A stretch of 22,936 nt of DNA from an uncultured Lachnospiraceae bacterium (GCA_910588825.1 CAJURF010000061.1:1-22936), one strand, 5' to 3'. Shown: positions 15,226 to 22,678, counted from the first letter of the stretch. Notes: a model not told the origin generated them from the sequence alone. Made by a program: numbers and translations.

Positions 15226-15992
15226 TATTTTAGTGGAAAAATAAGGGTTGGAAATGACGTCACAAGCATTTTAACATCATTCCATTCCTTCAAAGCACTC
15301 CAGATTTCCACAGCCATCTCACGCCTCTGCCGGTTATCCGCCTTGTTTAAAACCACCACATACTCCATATCCCGGCCCACTCCTTTCCTGCCCCCAGCCG
15401 GGCTTTCGGCCAGCAGGGCTATGTCCCTGGGTTCCAGCACATCTTCCGGACATTTGCCCAGAAATCCTGCCATGAGCTCCGGGCGGAAAGCTGTTTCCCC
15501 AATCCGCTTTCCCACTGCATCCAGACCATATACCGACAGGACACAGGTTGTCTGCGGCAGAACCACAGGCTCGTGGGCAGCCGGAATTTTCACCGGAAGC
15601 ATCCTGGCCCCGTCTGATTCGATTAAAACAGGACAGGGAAGCCCAAGAACCTGCCTCAAGATATTCTCAGGAAGAATCCCTGCCCTTCCTTTATCAGCTT
15701 TTCCCCCGGTAAATACCCACCCTTCCCGTTCCAGAATGTCTGTAAGCTCTTCCATATCCGGACTTTCTATAAAAGCGGGGGAATCTTCTTTTAATATATG
15801 CGTGGTGGTGGTCACAACCGGCTTCCTCCCCTGCATTCGATATTCTGCCGCCAGTGCTCTCAGCAGTGAGGTTTTTCCCCCTGCGCCCACCGCCGCTATC
15901 CTGGGTTTCCTGTCTCTGCCGCCGTGAATCTTCAGCGCCTCCAGCAGTGATTGATATGGTATCATTTTCCCGTCTTTGATTTCAGCAATCAT
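15225..15992 (-). CDS. yqeC: YqeC, selenium-dependent molybdenum hydroxylase cofactor protein
   Basis: This 255-residue protein is of the YqeC family, a marker for selenium-dependent molybdenum hydroxylases and presumed to act in Se-Mo cofactor handling. A P-loop GAGGKTS lies at residues 36-42, TTTTHI at 61-66, IESDGA at 124-129 and a G-protein-like NKAD at 216-219, so it probably binds a nucleotide. The mechanism is unknown. It is transcribed toward the catabolic operon, separated from it by the yqeA terminator, and is the only visible cofactor gene outside the leftward operon. The ATG at 15992 has AAGGGG about ten bases upstream, and an extended -10 promoter sits at 16025. Together with yqeB it strongly supports a selenium-dependent Mo hydroxylase in this organism. 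Confidence 0.92.
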   Translation of the reverse strand: MIAEIKDGKMIPYQSLLEALKIHGGRDRKPRIAAVGAGGKTSLLRALAAEYRMQGRKPVVTTTTHILKEDSPAFIESPDMEELTDILEREGWVFTGGKADKGRAGILPENILRQVLGLPCPVLIESDGARMLPVKIPAAHEPVVLPQTTCVLSVYGLDAVGKRIGETAFRPELMAGFLGKCPEDVLEPRDIALLAESPAGGRKGVGRDMEYVVVLNKADNRQRREMAVEIWSALKEWNDVKMLVTSFPTLIFPLK

Positions 15993-16024
15993 ATACCGAT
16001 TCCCCTTTTTTCCTTTTGACAGCT

Positions 16025-16033
16025 ATTATAACA
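16025..16033 (-). promoter_or_regulatory. Extended -10 promoter element of yqeC
   Basis: The minus strand reads TGTTATAAT, a perfect extended -10. Initiation would be near 16018, leaving a leader of about 25 bases. The -35 area is occupied by the GTGTCTGAAA-type repeat (TTCAGACA on this strand) and has no good hexamer at 17 bp spacing. Confidence 0.55.
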
Positions 16034-16048
16034 TACAGTTCTTACCGC

Positions 16049-16169
16049 GTGTCTGAAAATTCATCTGCTCATTGGAATTAATACGCGGTGAAGCACCACG
16101 GTCTCCATTGACACAGCAGATTCTCCATGTTAGATTATAGATACATCAGCATGTGTCTGAATAATCATT
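16049..16169. repeat. Two GTGTCTGAA-type repeat segments
   Basis: GTGTCTGAAAATTCAT at 16049-16064 and TGTGTCTGAATAATCATT at 16152-16169 are close variants in the same orientation, about 103 bp apart. They resemble segments at 2195 and 9501. Between them I see nothing that codes. They may be remnants of one dispersed palindrome, or the ends of a small inserted piece. Confidence 0.45.
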
Positions 16170-16186
16170 CACGCTCCAAAAACTGA

Positions 16187-16776
16187 AAAAGGATTGAATA
16201 CAACGGACATAAAATCCTGCTGGACACCGGTGCTTCCGGACGTTTTGCCAGAAATGCAGAAAACCTGGGCATTGACCTTGACAGTGTGGAACTGGGCGTT
16301 CTCTCCCACGCCCATTATGACCACGCAGACGGCATGGCGGCTTTTTTCGCCCGCAATGCACATGCCCCCTTCTATCTCAGAGCAGGCTCAGCCGAAAACT
16401 GCTATGGAAAACGGTGGATTTTCCACAAATATATTGGTATCTGCCGGATTCTTTTCAACACGAACAGAGCCTGATTTTCCATACGGAAAAAGGCCTTGCC
16501 ATATTCAGCAGCTGTTCCCACGCCGGGGCAGACCATATTATAGAGGAAGTACAGGAAGCATATCCAAAAGAGAATATCTGCGCAATGGCTGGCGGCTTCC
16601 ACCTCTATCGCACCTCCCCCGAAGATATCCGCGCTCTCGCCCGTAAACTCCGAAAGGCCGGGATCGGGAACATATATACAGGCCACTGCACCGGGAGTGA
16701 GGCATTTGAAATTCTGCGGGACGAACTGGGGGAACAGGCTGTGCAGATTTATACGGGAATGGAGATTGTGATTTGA
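16187..16776 (+). pseudogene. Broken metallo-beta-lactamase-fold hydrolase gene
   Basis: Two frames together read as an MBL-fold metallohydrolase of the type seen with 7,8-dihydropterin methyltransferase-like proteins. The first piece, beginning at about 16193 directly after an in-frame TGA at 16184, starts IEYNGHKILLDTG and includes the metal motif HAHYDH before running to HKYIG near 16440. From there the family sequence resumes in another frame as PDSFQHEQSLIF, then CSHAGADHI, GGFHLY and TGHCTG, ending at the stop 16774-16776. The N-terminal 25-30 residues are missing and an internal deletion removed several dozen residues at about 16440, shifting the frame. The first frame stops at 16474. 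No ribosome-binding site precedes the first piece. The sequence drift is small, so the inactivation looks recent. A short protein from 16414 cannot be excluded but would lack the HxHxDH site. Confidence 0.8.
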
Positions 16777-16832
16777 CTATATTTTCTCCAGCTCAGCGGC
16801 CAAAATGAAAAAGCAGAAAGCAGGTGAATTCT

Positions 16833-18410
16833 ATGGGAATATATCTGAATCCAGGAAATGAAGCATTCCGTCAGGCAGTGACTGATGATATCTACGTTGA
16901 TAAAACGGGAATGATTGACCTGATGAATCAAAAACTGAACAAATCCCGGGTGAAATATGTATGTGTAAGCCGCCCCCGCCGCTTTGGCAAATCTATGGCC
17001 GCAGACATGCTTGCTGCTTATTACAGTAAAGGCTGTGACTCAAAAAAACTATTTGCCGGCAGAAAAATCGAAAAAGAAACCTCTTATGAAATACATTTAA
17101 ACCGGCACAATGTGATACGGCTGGATATGCAGAGATTCCTTTTTGATGAGGCACACATCCCTATTTTTATTGAGAAAATGCAGGAGGCTGTAATCAGAGA
17201 ACTGGAAATAGAATATGGAAGCTGTTTTACCAAAGATGCATATGGACTGCCCGGAGTCCTGGAGCAGATTTATTCACAAACACAAAAAGGATTCATTTTT
17301 ATCATTGATGAGTGGGATTGTGTATTCCGAACCGCAAAAGAGAGAACTGAGATACAAAAAACTTATCTGGATTTTTTAAGAGGGTTATTCAAAGGCGCAG
17401 AATACGTGGAACTGGCATATATGACGGGAATCCTTCCCATTAAAAAATATGGAGAACACTCGGCACTGAACATTTTCAAAGAATCTTCCATGCTGAATCC
17501 AGGCCGCCTTGCGGAGTATTTTGGATTTACGGAAACGGAAGTCAAGAACCTGTGCAAAAAGCACGGCATAGATTATGAACATACGCAGAACTGGTACGAT
17601 GGATATCTGTTAGACCATATCCATATATACAATCCTCAGGCCGTTACAGAATTGATGGACAACGGCAGCTTCCGAAGTTACTGGACAGGAACAGAAACTT
17701 ACGAAGCTCTTAAGTTCTATATTGATTTGAATTTTGACGGACTGAAAGAAACTGTTATCGAAATGCTCAGCAATGTACCATGCATCATTGACCCGTCTAC
17801 CTGCCAGAATGACATGACTACCTTTAAAAACAGAGACGATGTGCTTACGCTGCTGATCCATCTGGGATATCTGTCATTTGATGAAAATAAATCCCAGGTC
17901 TTTATCCCCAACCAGGAAATCTCCCAGGAATTTCTGCGTTCGATAAAAACTGGCGGATGGGATGGCCTTGTACAGGCGCTAAAAAAATCAGACAAACTGC
18001 TTCAAAGTACCTGGATGCTGGATGAGACTGCTGTGGCACAAGGCTTGGCTGCGATTCACAGCGAGACTGCATCCATTCTTAAATATAATGATGAAAATTC
18101 TCTTACTTGTACGATTTTAATCGCATTTTACAGTGCAAAAGCTTATTATATGAATCCGGTTATGGAACTGCCGTCTGGAAAAGGCTTTGCAGATGTGGTG
18201 TATCTTCCGAAACAGAATGCGGACCTGCCGGCCATGGTGGTGGAATTGAAATGGAATCAGTCTGCAGAAGGGGCAATTGCTCAAATTAAGGATAGACAAT
18301 ATACAGACTGGCTGGAAGGCTATACCGGAAATATCCTTTTGGTGGGAATTAATTATGATAAAAAGAAAGGGCATACCTGTGTGATTGAGAAATATACGAA
18401 AGACAGATAA
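16833..18410 (+). CDS. AAA-ATPase-like protein with C-terminal PD-(D/E)XK nuclease-like domain
   Basis: This 525-residue protein belongs to the widespread family with an AAA-ATPase-like N-terminal half (PF09820-type) and a DUF1703/PDDEXK_9 C-terminus. The typical N-terminus GIYLNPGNEAF and YVDKTGMI are present. The Walker A-like segment is SRPRRFGKS at residues 46-54, and the Walker B is IIDEWD at 157-162. Near residues 443-477 the order GFADVVY ... VVELKW gives the D and E-x-K of a nuclease-type core, followed by QIKDRQY. Function is unknown for the family; such genes are often multicopy in gut Clostridia and Bacteroidetes. An in-frame GTG at 16824 lies within the AGGTGA that should serve the ATG at 16833, so the ATG is chosen. 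Base composition is more A/T-rich than in the purine genes. The AlbA_2/GHKL gene follows after 62 bp. Confidence 0.85.
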   Translation: MGIYLNPGNEAFRQAVTDDIYVDKTGMIDLMNQKLNKSRVKYVCVSRPRRFGKSMAADMLAAYYSKGCDSKKLFAGRKIEKETSYEIHLNRHNVIRLDMQRFLFDEAHIPIFIEKMQEAVIRELEIEYGSCFTKDAYGLPGVLEQIYSQTQKGFIFIIDEWDCVFRTAKERTEIQKTYLDFLRGLFKGAEYVELAYMTGILPIKKYGEHSALNIFKESSMLNPGRLAEYFGFTETEVKNLCKKHGIDYEHTQNWYDGYLLDHIHIYNPQAVTELMDNGSFRSYWTGTETYEALKFYIDLNFDGLKETVIEMLSNVPCIIDPSTCQNDMTTFKNRDDVLTLLIHLGYLSFDENKSQVFIPNQEISQEFLRSIKTGGWDGLVQALKKSDKLLQSTWMLDETAVAQGLAAIHSETASILKYNDENSLTCTILIAFYSAKAYYMNPVMELPSGKGFADVVYLPKQNADLPAMVVELKWNQSAEGAIAQIKDRQYTDWLEGYTGNILLVGINYDKKKGHTCVIEKYTKDR

Positions 18411-18472
18411 GTGGTAATTACAACATTCATAAAATATTTCACCAAATATCATGGAGGAAGTGCATATATCCA

Positions 18473-19942
18473 ATGAAATTTAATATCAGAGAATTTGATC
18501 AATACAGGGAAAACAACCGCCTGGAAGTCAAAAGGGCAAAAGATGGCCTTCCAAACAGTCTGTGGGACACTTATTCTTCCATGGCAAATTGTTACGGCGG
18601 AATTATCCTTCTGGGTGTAGATGAAAAAAGTAACGGCAGCTTGGTCTCCACTGGACTTAAGAATGTGGAAAAACTCCGGAAAGATTTCTGGAACACAATC
18701 AATAACACAAAGAAAGTCAGCATTAATCTTCTTACCGATAATGATGTAAAAGACTACAATATAGACGGCGATGTCATTCTCGCCATCCATGTTCCCAAAG
18801 CCAAAAGGGAAGATAAACCAGTTTATATCAATAACGATCTATTTGGAGGCACCTTCCGCAGGAACGGTGAAGGAGACTACCACTGTTCCAAAAATGAAGC
18901 AAAAGCAATGCTCCGTGACCAGGCGGAAAAGGGTGCTGACATGAAAATACTGGAAAACTTTGAAATCAGCGACCTTAACATGGAATCCGTACACTCCTAC
19001 CGGAACAGACACGCTGCTTACCGTCCAGAACATGTGTGGGAAGGGCTGAAAGATGAGGAATACCTTGAAAGAATCGGTGCCGCCAAAAGAGCAACCGGAA
19101 GCCACAAGCTTCATCCAACTGCTGCAGGTCTCCTGATGTTTGGGGAAGAATTTCGGATTCTATACGAGTATCCTGAATATTTTCTGGATTACCGTGAAAT
19201 GCTTGACCCCCATATCCGCTGGACAGACAGACTGCAGTCCAGTTCGGGTGACTGGACGGGAAACTTATTTGACTTCTTTTTCCGCATATATCCCAAATTA
19301 GTGAAAGATCTAAAAATACCGTTTCAACTGGAAGGAATCACCCGGGTCGACGATACTTCTGTTCACAAAGCAATCCGGGAAGCACTGGCAAACTGTCTGG
19401 TAAATACTGATTTTTTCATCGCCAGAGGTATCGTAATAAAAAAAGACAGAAACTGTATCATTTTGGAAAATCCCGGATATATCCGCACAGGCAGAGAGCA
19501 GATGCTCAAGGGAGGCATCTCCGATCCAAGAAATAAAGCTCTGATGAAGATGTTCAATATGATTGGTATCGGAGAACGTGCTGGAAGCGGTGTTCCGGAT
19601 ATCTTTGCCGTCTGGTCTTCCCAAGGCTGGACGGAACCAATCGTTGAGGAACAGTATGACCCCGACCGGACAATTTTAACGCTTGTTTTTTCAGAAAAAC
19701 AGGCGGAAAAAACAGGCGGAAACGGACAGGCTCATAAAACAGCCGTGAATAAAGAATTGATCATTGTCTTTCTTGCCTCGGCCGGTGAAGGCAAAACAAC
19801 CGATATCGCACATGAAATCAACCTTAGTCTATCCCGCACAAGAGTGCTTCTCTCCGAGCTCACAAAAGAAGGCAGGATTCGGGCAGATGGAAATGGAAGA
19901 TCACGCAGATATTCTCTGCCGAAATCCTTCCCATCCACATAG
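18473..19942 (+). CDS. AlbA_2 domain / GHKL ATPase / winged-helix protein (RecG-like annotated family)
   Basis: This 489-residue protein has three parts. Residues 8-140 match the Schlafen/AlbA_2 type (NRLEVKRAKDG, then ANCYGGIILLGVDE), a putative nucleic-acid-binding domain. Residues 290-385 match a HATPase_c_4/GHKL ATPase, with REALANCL at 302-309 (N-box E303 and N307) and GIGERAGSG at 365-373. Residues 425-485 form a winged helix with a recognition-like segment LSRTRVLLSELTKEGRI. Relatives are usually annotated as 'ATP-dependent DNA helicase RecG-related' or transcriptional regulator, but no helicase motifs are present. GGAGG lies 15 bases before the ATG at 18473, a long spacing. It follows the AAA/PDDEXK gene by 62 bp and is probably cotranscribed. 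Biological role unknown; regulation, stress or defence are all possible. Confidence 0.82.
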   Translation: MKFNIREFDQYRENNRLEVKRAKDGLPNSLWDTYSSMANCYGGIILLGVDEKSNGSLVSTGLKNVEKLRKDFWNTINNTKKVSINLLTDNDVKDYNIDGDVILAIHVPKAKREDKPVYINNDLFGGTFRRNGEGDYHCSKNEAKAMLRDQAEKGADMKILENFEISDLNMESVHSYRNRHAAYRPEHVWEGLKDEEYLERIGAAKRATGSHKLHPTAAGLLMFGEEFRILYEYPEYFLDYREMLDPHIRWTDRLQSSSGDWTGNLFDFFFRIYPKLVKDLKIPFQLEGITRVDDTSVHKAIREALANCLVNTDFFIARGIVIKKDRNCIILENPGYIRTGREQMLKGGISDPRNKALMKMFNMIGIGERAGSGVPDIFAVWSSQGWTEPIVEEQYDPDRTILTLVFSEKQAEKTGGNGQAHKTAVNKELIIVFLASAGEGKTTDIAHEINLSLSRTRVLLSELTKEGRIRADGNGRSRRYSLPKSFPST

Positions 19943-19980
19943 GACCAAAGATTATAATGGAAAGGCAGTAAATCACTATA

Positions 19981-20022
19981 GGTGCAGATTCCCGGACACA
20001 TAAGTACCCGGGAATCTGTACC
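19981..20022. terminator. Strong bidirectional hairpin between convergent genes
   Basis: GGTGCAGATTCCCGG at 19981-19995 pairs with CCGGGAATCTGTACC at 20008-20022 over 15 positions, one being a G-T pair. It lies between the AlbA/GHKL gene and the convergent DUF134-NifX gene. No clear T-run follows on either side, so it may protect 3' ends rather than terminate alone. Confidence 0.55.
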
Positions 20023-20039
20023 TTCAGAAATTACACGCT

Positions 20040-20822
20040 CTAATGCCCCGCACACCCATGCTTGTCTTCCCCGCAGTGGTGTTCCCCGCAGGAATGTCCT
20101 TCTCCATGGCCATGGTGGCTGCAGTGTACATTGGGATTATATGCCAATACTCCTTCAGCCAGTGCCCGGGCTGCGTCATCTGCACTGCCGGCAACACCGC
20201 CGTAAAGCTGGATTCCCGCTTCAGCCAGCGCATTCTGTGCACCGCCGCCGATACCGCCGCAGATTAAAGCGTTCACACCGTTTTCCAAAAGAAATCCTGC
20301 CAGTGCGCCGTGGTCGCTTCCCATGGTATCAATAACCTGTTCTTTCACTATTTTTTGGTCTTCCACATCGTAAATCTTAAACTGCTGAGTATGTCCAAAA
20401 TGCTGGAATATCTCTCCGTTTTCATAAGTCACTGCAATTCTCATTGTATTTTCCCCCTTCTGATATAAGACGTTTATGCGGCCAGTTCCCGGAATCCGCC
20501 TGCACAGCTTCTTCCTGCGGCAGTCTGCCGTCCCGTCACAGAGACGGTAATTTCCCCCGGAGATACTGATTCCCTTTCCGTTCACCAGACTGTCGGCAAT
20601 CTTATAGCGGGCATTTTGATAGATCTCCGTGACCGTAGTCCTGGAAATCTCCATCAAAGCCGCGCACTGCTCATGGGTCTTTTTCTCAAAATCCACCAGC
20701 CGGATCACCTCATATTCATCCACGGTGAGCACTGTGGTTTCCCCGGAGGAAATGCCTCCCGGGGCAAATGTATCATAAGCCGGTTCTGAACACACTCTCC
20801 GGCAGCGCTGGGGTCTCGCCAC
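20040..20822 (-). CDS. DUF134 DNA-binding domain fused to NifX-type cluster-binding domain
   Basis: This 260-residue fusion has two recognisable halves. Residues 1-105 match DUF134: ARPQRCRRV, then TVDEYEVIRLVD, then a sigma-region-4-like helix-turn-helix around EQCAALMEISRTTVTEIYQNAR. Residues 127-235 match the dinitrogenase Fe-Mo cofactor/NifX superfamily: MRIAVTYENGEIFQHFGHTQQF, then GVNALICGGIGGGAQNAL. The final 28 residues form a His/Cys-rich tail likely to bind metal. The start is GTG at 20822, with GGGAG about ten bases upstream. Met127 (codon at 20444-20442) has AAGGGGG eight bases upstream, so a separate NifX-type product may also be made. It probably acts as a metal- or cluster-responsive regulator. 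Its operator may be the paired repeats at its own promoter. It need not be tied to the Mo hydroxylase 19 kb away. Confidence 0.87.
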   Translation of the reverse strand: MARPQRCRRVCSEPAYDTFAPGGISSGETTVLTVDEYEVIRLVDFEKKTHEQCAALMEISRTTVTEIYQNARYKIADSLVNGKGISISGGNYRLCDGTADCRRKKLCRRIPGTGRINVLYQKGENTMRIAVTYENGEIFQHFGHTQQFKIYDVEDQKIVKEQVIDTMGSDHGALAGFLLENGVNALICGGIGGGAQNALAEAGIQLYGGVAGSADDAARALAEGVLAYNPNVHCSHHGHGEGHSCGEHHCGEDKHGCAGH

Positions 20823-20839
20823 ACAATCATCTCCCTTTA

Positions 20840-20885
20840 GTTTCCGTTATATGTTGTTAATATAGTAACGCTGTTTCCGATATAT
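20840..20885. promoter_or_regulatory. Paired 13-bp direct repeats, candidate operator
   Basis: GTTTCCGTTATAT at 20840-20852 and GTTTCCGATATAT at 20873-20885 differ at one base and are 33 bp apart, about three helical turns. They bracket the -10 of the DUF134 gene, one lying within its spacer and the other past the start site. Autoregulation by the DUF134 protein is a natural guess. Confidence 0.5.
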
Positions 20886-20890
20886 GTCAA
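20862..20890 (-). promoter_or_regulatory. Promoter of the DUF134-NifX gene
   Basis: On the minus strand TTGACA (20890-20885) is followed by exactly 17 bases and then TACTAT (20867-20862). Initiation is predicted near 20855, giving a leader of about 33 bases. Confidence 0.75.
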
Positions 20891-20939
20891 GAACTTTTTT
20901 GTCCAATACCTGCACATGGGTAATTTCCCATTCCACCCC

Positions 20940-20968
20940 TTGCATTCTTCCTCAAGAACCGCTATAGT
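20940..20968 (+). promoter_or_regulatory. Promoter of the MATE gene, predicting a leaderless mRNA
   Basis: TTGCAT at 20940-20945, a 17-base spacer and TATAGT at 20963-20968 place initiation at 20975-20977, that is on the A of the MATE ATG. No Shine-Dalgarno sequence lies between the -10 and the start codon. Confidence 0.55.
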
Positions 20969-20976
20969 ATTATATT

Positions 20977-22350
20977 ATGGAAGAAAAAGAACAAGTAAAA
21001 AGTACAAAAAACATCCAATTATTTGAAAACGCCCCCATTCCCAAAGCAGTCATGTCCATGTCTGTCCCCACCATTATCAGTTCCCTGGTGATGGTGATCT
21101 ACAATATGGCAGATACATACTTTGTGGGAATGCTGAACAGCCCTGTCCAAAATGCGGCTGTCACTCTGGCCGCGCCTGTTCTGCTGGCTTTTAACGCAGT
21201 AACCAATCTGTTCGGCGTGGGAACCTCCAGCATGATGAGCCGGGCCCTGGGCAGGAAGGATTACGAGACCGTACGCCGCAGCTCTGCCTTTGGCTTTTAC
21301 TGTGCGCTTTTTTTCAGTATTTTATTCTCTGCCCTGTATACGGTGTTCCATGTACCCCTGCTGACTCTCCTGGGCGCAGATGCCCGGACAGCCGCTGCCA
21401 CCGGAGCCTACCTAAAGTGGACGGTTACCTGCGGGGCTGCTCCCGCCATTATGAATGTGATTTTGGCCTATCTGGTCCGCTCGGAGGGCTTTTCCCTCCA
21501 CGCCAGCATCGGCACCATGAGCGGCTGTCTGCTGAATATAATCCTGGACCCGTTTTTCATCCTCCCCTGGGGGCTGAACCTGGGTGCGTCCGGCGCGGGG
21601 CTGGCCACATTTTTATCCAACTGCGCCGCCTGCCTTTATTTTTTCGTTTTACTTTTTATCCGGCGCAGGCGGACTTATGTGTGCATCCGCCCGGACATGT
21701 TCCGGCTTGACCGCTTTGTTGTGTCCGGGGTGTGCGGTGTGGGCATTCCCTCCTCCATTCAGAATCTGCTGAATGTGACCGGTATGACTGTGCTGAACAA
21801 TTTTACAGCCGCCTTCGGCTCAGATGCTGTAGCAGCCATGGGCATTGCGCAGAAAATCAGCATGGTTCCCATGTACATCGCACTGGGTCTGTCACAGGGA
21901 ATCATGCCTTTGATCAGCTACAATTACGGCAGCAGAAACGTGCCCCGCATGAAAAAGGTGATCCTGTTTTCCACGAAAATCGCCCTGTCTTTTATGGTGG
22001 TGGTATGCCTGGGCTGTTACCTGGGCTCGGATTTCCTGATTTCACTGTTTATGAAGAACGAGACTATTATCGCCTATGGAGGTGCCTTCCTGCGGGGACT
22101 GTGCCTGTCCACTCCCTTCATGTGTATGGACTTCCTGGCAGTGGGTGTCTTTCAGTCCTGCGGAATGGGCAGAAAGGCGTTCCTGTTTGCCATTCTGCGG
22201 AAAATCGTTCTGGAAATTCCAGCACTTTTCCTCTGGAATTATTTCTGGCCCCTTTATGGACTAGCCTACGCCCAGCTCACCGCGGAGGCAGTTCTGTCTG
22301 TTGCGGCTGTCCTGGTGCTTTACCGTCTGTTCCGCAGCCTGGAGCGTTAA
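20977..22350 (+). CDS. MATE family multidrug/cation antiporter
   Basis: This 457-residue inner-membrane protein has the length and about 12 membrane segments of a MATE exporter of the NorM/DinF-like branch common in Clostridia. The N-terminal LFENAPIPKAVMSMSVPTI and YNMADTYFVG are typical, as is the second-half repeat GLSQGIMPLISYNYG (about residues 303-320). It should export organic cations or toxic compounds using a Na+ or H+ gradient; the substrate cannot be predicted. ATG 20977 matches family starts, but no ribosome-binding site precedes it and the best promoter predicts transcription from the start codon itself. It is divergent from the DUF134-NifX gene, with 154 bp between them. No link to purine metabolism is evident. 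Confidence 0.92.
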   Translation: MEEKEQVKSTKNIQLFENAPIPKAVMSMSVPTIISSLVMVIYNMADTYFVGMLNSPVQNAAVTLAAPVLLAFNAVTNLFGVGTSSMMSRALGRKDYETVRRSSAFGFYCALFFSILFSALYTVFHVPLLTLLGADARTAAATGAYLKWTVTCGAAPAIMNVILAYLVRSEGFSLHASIGTMSGCLLNIILDPFFILPWGLNLGASGAGLATFLSNCAACLYFFVLLFIRRRRTYVCIRPDMFRLDRFVVSGVCGVGIPSSIQNLLNVTGMTVLNNFTAAFGSDAVAAMGIAQKISMVPMYIALGLSQGIMPLISYNYGSRNVPRMKKVILFSTKIALSFMVVVCLGCYLGSDFLISLFMKNETIIAYGGAFLRGLCLSTPFMCMDFLAVGVFQSCGMGRKAFLFAILRKIVLEIPALFLWNYFWPLYGLAYAQLTAEAVLSVAAVLVLYRLFRSLER

Positions 22351-22412
22351 CGATATTCGGCGGGCTTTCCGGGCATTTGAAAATATAGACCGGAAATTAA
22401 CGGAGCAGATTC

Positions 22413-22445
22413 TTCCCACCACACATACAGAATGTGCGGTGGGAA
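22413..22445. terminator. 14-bp hairpin downstream of MATE
   Basis: TTCCCACCACACAT at 22413-22426 pairs with ATGTGCGGTGGGAA at 22432-22445, one mismatch, loop ACAGA. It is placed 63 bases past the MATE stop but lacks a T-run, so termination is uncertain. Confidence 0.5.
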
Positions 22446-22462
22446 TACAAAGAAAACATATA

Positions 22463-22660
22463 TCACCTTTCATTCTCCTCTGCCTCATCTATCAGGCCGT
22501 TCCTTTCATATATTTCCACAGCATATTCTGCCGTCAGCATAGCATCCTCCAGTAAACCAATCCAAGATTATTATAGATATCTGCCTTAAAAGACAGGGTG
22601 GTTTTGACGAAGTTTTGAGAGAAATTTCTCAATTTATGGCAGAACCTCATTGACAAGACG
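22463..22660 (-). pseudogene. Degraded TPR-like coding remnant
   Basis: Read leftward, one frame gives ADIYNNLGLVYW (22584-22549) and a second gives LEDAMLTAEYAVEIYERNG, continuing to a TGA at 22465-22463. Joined, they match the tetratricopeptide pattern: L7, G8 and Y11, then A20, A24 and A27 at correct mutual spacing, with about four residues lost at the frame change near 22549. Further right, short stretches such as IEKFLSKLRQNHPVF lie in yet another frame between stops. This suggests a gene eroded by small deletions. A 25-codon reading frame from ATG 22540, with GGAGG six bases upstream, could still be translated. The TPR reading rests on one repeat, so it is tentative. Confidence 0.4.
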
Positions 22661-22678
22661 AAATACTCTCCATATAAT
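22650..22678 (+). promoter_or_regulatory. Perfect consensus promoter of the TetR gene
   Basis: TTGACA at 22650-22655, a 17-base spacer and TATAAT at 22673-22678 match the housekeeping sigma consensus at every position. Confidence 0.9.

Noticed and set aside
16824..16832. GTG start for the AAA-ATPase-like gene
   Set aside because: It is part of the AGGTGA ribosome-binding site, and the family begins at MGIYLNPGN.
22261..22488. 75-residue minus-strand open frame over the MATE 3' end
   Set aside because: It overlaps MATE and runs through the 22413-22445 hairpin, with no domain or ribosome-binding site.
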